DNA of 5,804 nucleotides from an uncultured Eubacteriales bacterium (GTDB lineage Bacteria; Bacillota; Clostridia; Christensenellales; Aristaeellaceae). Below, piece after piece: positions 5,217 to 5,804 of this stretch (position 1 is its first letter; each line of letters starts with the position of its first letter). The notes under the pieces were generated by a model. That model was not told the DNA's origin. It saw nothing but the letters and a program-made list of their open reading frames with translations, and ran no database searches. The stretch spans positions 1 through 5,804 of the forward strand of contig CALVPU010000069.1 in the NCBI GenBank assembly GCA_944353735.1. The letters are read 5' to 3'. A program made the translations under genes and the position numbers.

Positions 5217-5804
5217 TCATACGCCGAATTCAAACAGCGTCATCTGGCTGCTCTCGGGCATGTCGCCCAGGCATCCCGCCTGCCGGAGCATCTCAATGAC
5301 CGGCTTGGGCACCTTGCGGCGGATCATGTCGTCCTGCGAGATAAACGGTCCGCCCTCGCGCGCCGCGGTGAACGCCTTTGCGGCGCCCTCGCCGACGCCC
5401 GGCAGCGCCGAAATCGGCGGCAGGATCGCGCCCTCTGCGTCGAGCAGATAGTCGACGGCATCGGAGGCGTAGATGTCGATCGGCTTGACATGCACGCCGC
5501 GCAGGTTCATCTCCACGAGGACTTCCAGCAGCGTGTTCTCGTCGTCCTTGCGCTCGCGCTCGACCTTGTCCAGTTCCTTGATGGCGTCGATCATGCTGCG
5601 CAGCTGGTCGAGGTCCGAGGTGACCATGCGCGTGGCGTCGAAGCTCTCGGCGTTGCGCGACAGGTAGCAGCAGTAGTAGGCCTCGGGATAGAAGATCTTG
5701 AAATAGGCGATGCGCAGCGCCATCGTCACGTAGGCCACGGCGTGCGCCTTGGGGAACATGTACTTGATCTTCTTGCAGCTGCCGATGTACCAGTCCGGCG
5801 CGTC
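5217..5804 (-). CDS. polC: DNA polymerase III alpha subunit, PolC type, C-terminal part
   Basis: The frame stays open to the window edge, so only the last 195 residues of a protein usually near 1,400 residues are present; the methionine at 5757-5759 is internal. PolC is the main replicative polymerase of Firmicutes. The visible part begins DAPDWYIGSCKKIKYMFPKA, a hallmark PolC stretch, continues with AYVTMALRIAYFK (24-36) and PEAYYCCYLS, then RGVHVKPIDIYASDA, a helix-hairpin-helix-like ALPGVGEGAA (133-142), GGPFISQDDMIRRK and GCLGDMPESSQMTLF. QMTLF (187-191; bases 5232-5246) fits the pentapeptide sliding-clamp-binding motif found near PolC C-termini as QLSLF, but is followed by four extra residues, EFGV. 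The stop is TGA and the MATE gene follows after 45 nt. Identity is secure; the exonuclease, PHP and palm domains lie outside the window. Confidence 0.96.
   Translation of the reverse strand, partial: DAPDWYIGSCKKIKYMFPKAHAVAYVTMALRIAYFKIFYPEAYYCCYLSRNAESFDATRMVTSDLDQLRSMIDAIKELDKVERERKDDENTLLEVLVEMNLRGVHVKPIDIYASDAVDYLLDAEGAILPPISALPGVGEGAAKAFTAAREGGPFISQDDMIRRKVPKPVIEMLRQAGCLGDMPESSQMTLFEFGV

Noticed and set aside
4591..5220. Minus-strand ORF beginning at the polC stop region with an ATG at 5220
   Set aside because: It runs in another frame over the MATE N-terminal half, is Arg/His-rich, and the MATE frame has the proper GAGGAG site and family motifs.
5217..5759. Methionine at 5757-5759 as a gene start
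   Set aside because: The frame continues upstream to the window edge and the upstream residues match the PolC stretch WYIGSCKKIKY, so the gene is simply truncated by the window.
1..5804. Mobile elements, CRISPR arrays, tRNA/rRNA genes, defence systems
   Set aside because: No transposase, long terminal or direct repeats, regularly spaced repeats or tRNA-like folds were seen; coding is dense and housekeeping in nature.

Overview
The window reads as an ordinary chromosomal housekeeping region of a GC-rich Gram-positive bacterium of the Firmicutes/Bacillota, most likely a high-GC Clostridia lineage. Three things point there: the C-terminus of a PolC-type DNA polymerase III (the low-GC Gram-positive replicase), a LytR-CpsA-Psr cell-wall ligase, and the block DUF2232 (YybS-like) - rplI - replicative helicase, which is characteristic of Firmicutes. 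Third codon positions are strongly G/C, so many long antisense and off-frame ORFs exist; I treat them as shadows.

Layout. Plus strand, 1-2328: the 3' part of a DUF2232 membrane protein gene, then rplI (ribosomal protein L9), then dnaB (replicative helicase), packed with gaps of 18 and 0 nt and surely one transcription unit. Plus strand, 2404-2613: a 69-residue two-helix membrane protein resembling DUF6199. A 142-nt AT-richer then structured leader (2614-2755) precedes a LytR-CpsA-Psr family gene (2756-3739). A perfect 15-bp hairpin (3755-3789) ends it and separates it from the convergent minus-strand pair: a MATE-family multidrug/cation antiporter gene (3795-5171), lying 45 nt downstream of the 3' end of polC (5217-5804, cut by the window edge).

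Functionally the window joins replication (DnaB helicase, PolC polymerase), translation (L9), cell-envelope assembly (LCP ligase) and membrane transport (MATE), plus two poorly characterised membrane proteins. I found no mobile element, CRISPR array, tRNA or rRNA, and no convincing undescribed system. The most useful leads are the absence of gdpP between the DUF2232 gene and rplI, a histidine in DnaB at a position normally held by a DNA-contacting arginine, and the structured leader in front of the LCP gene.
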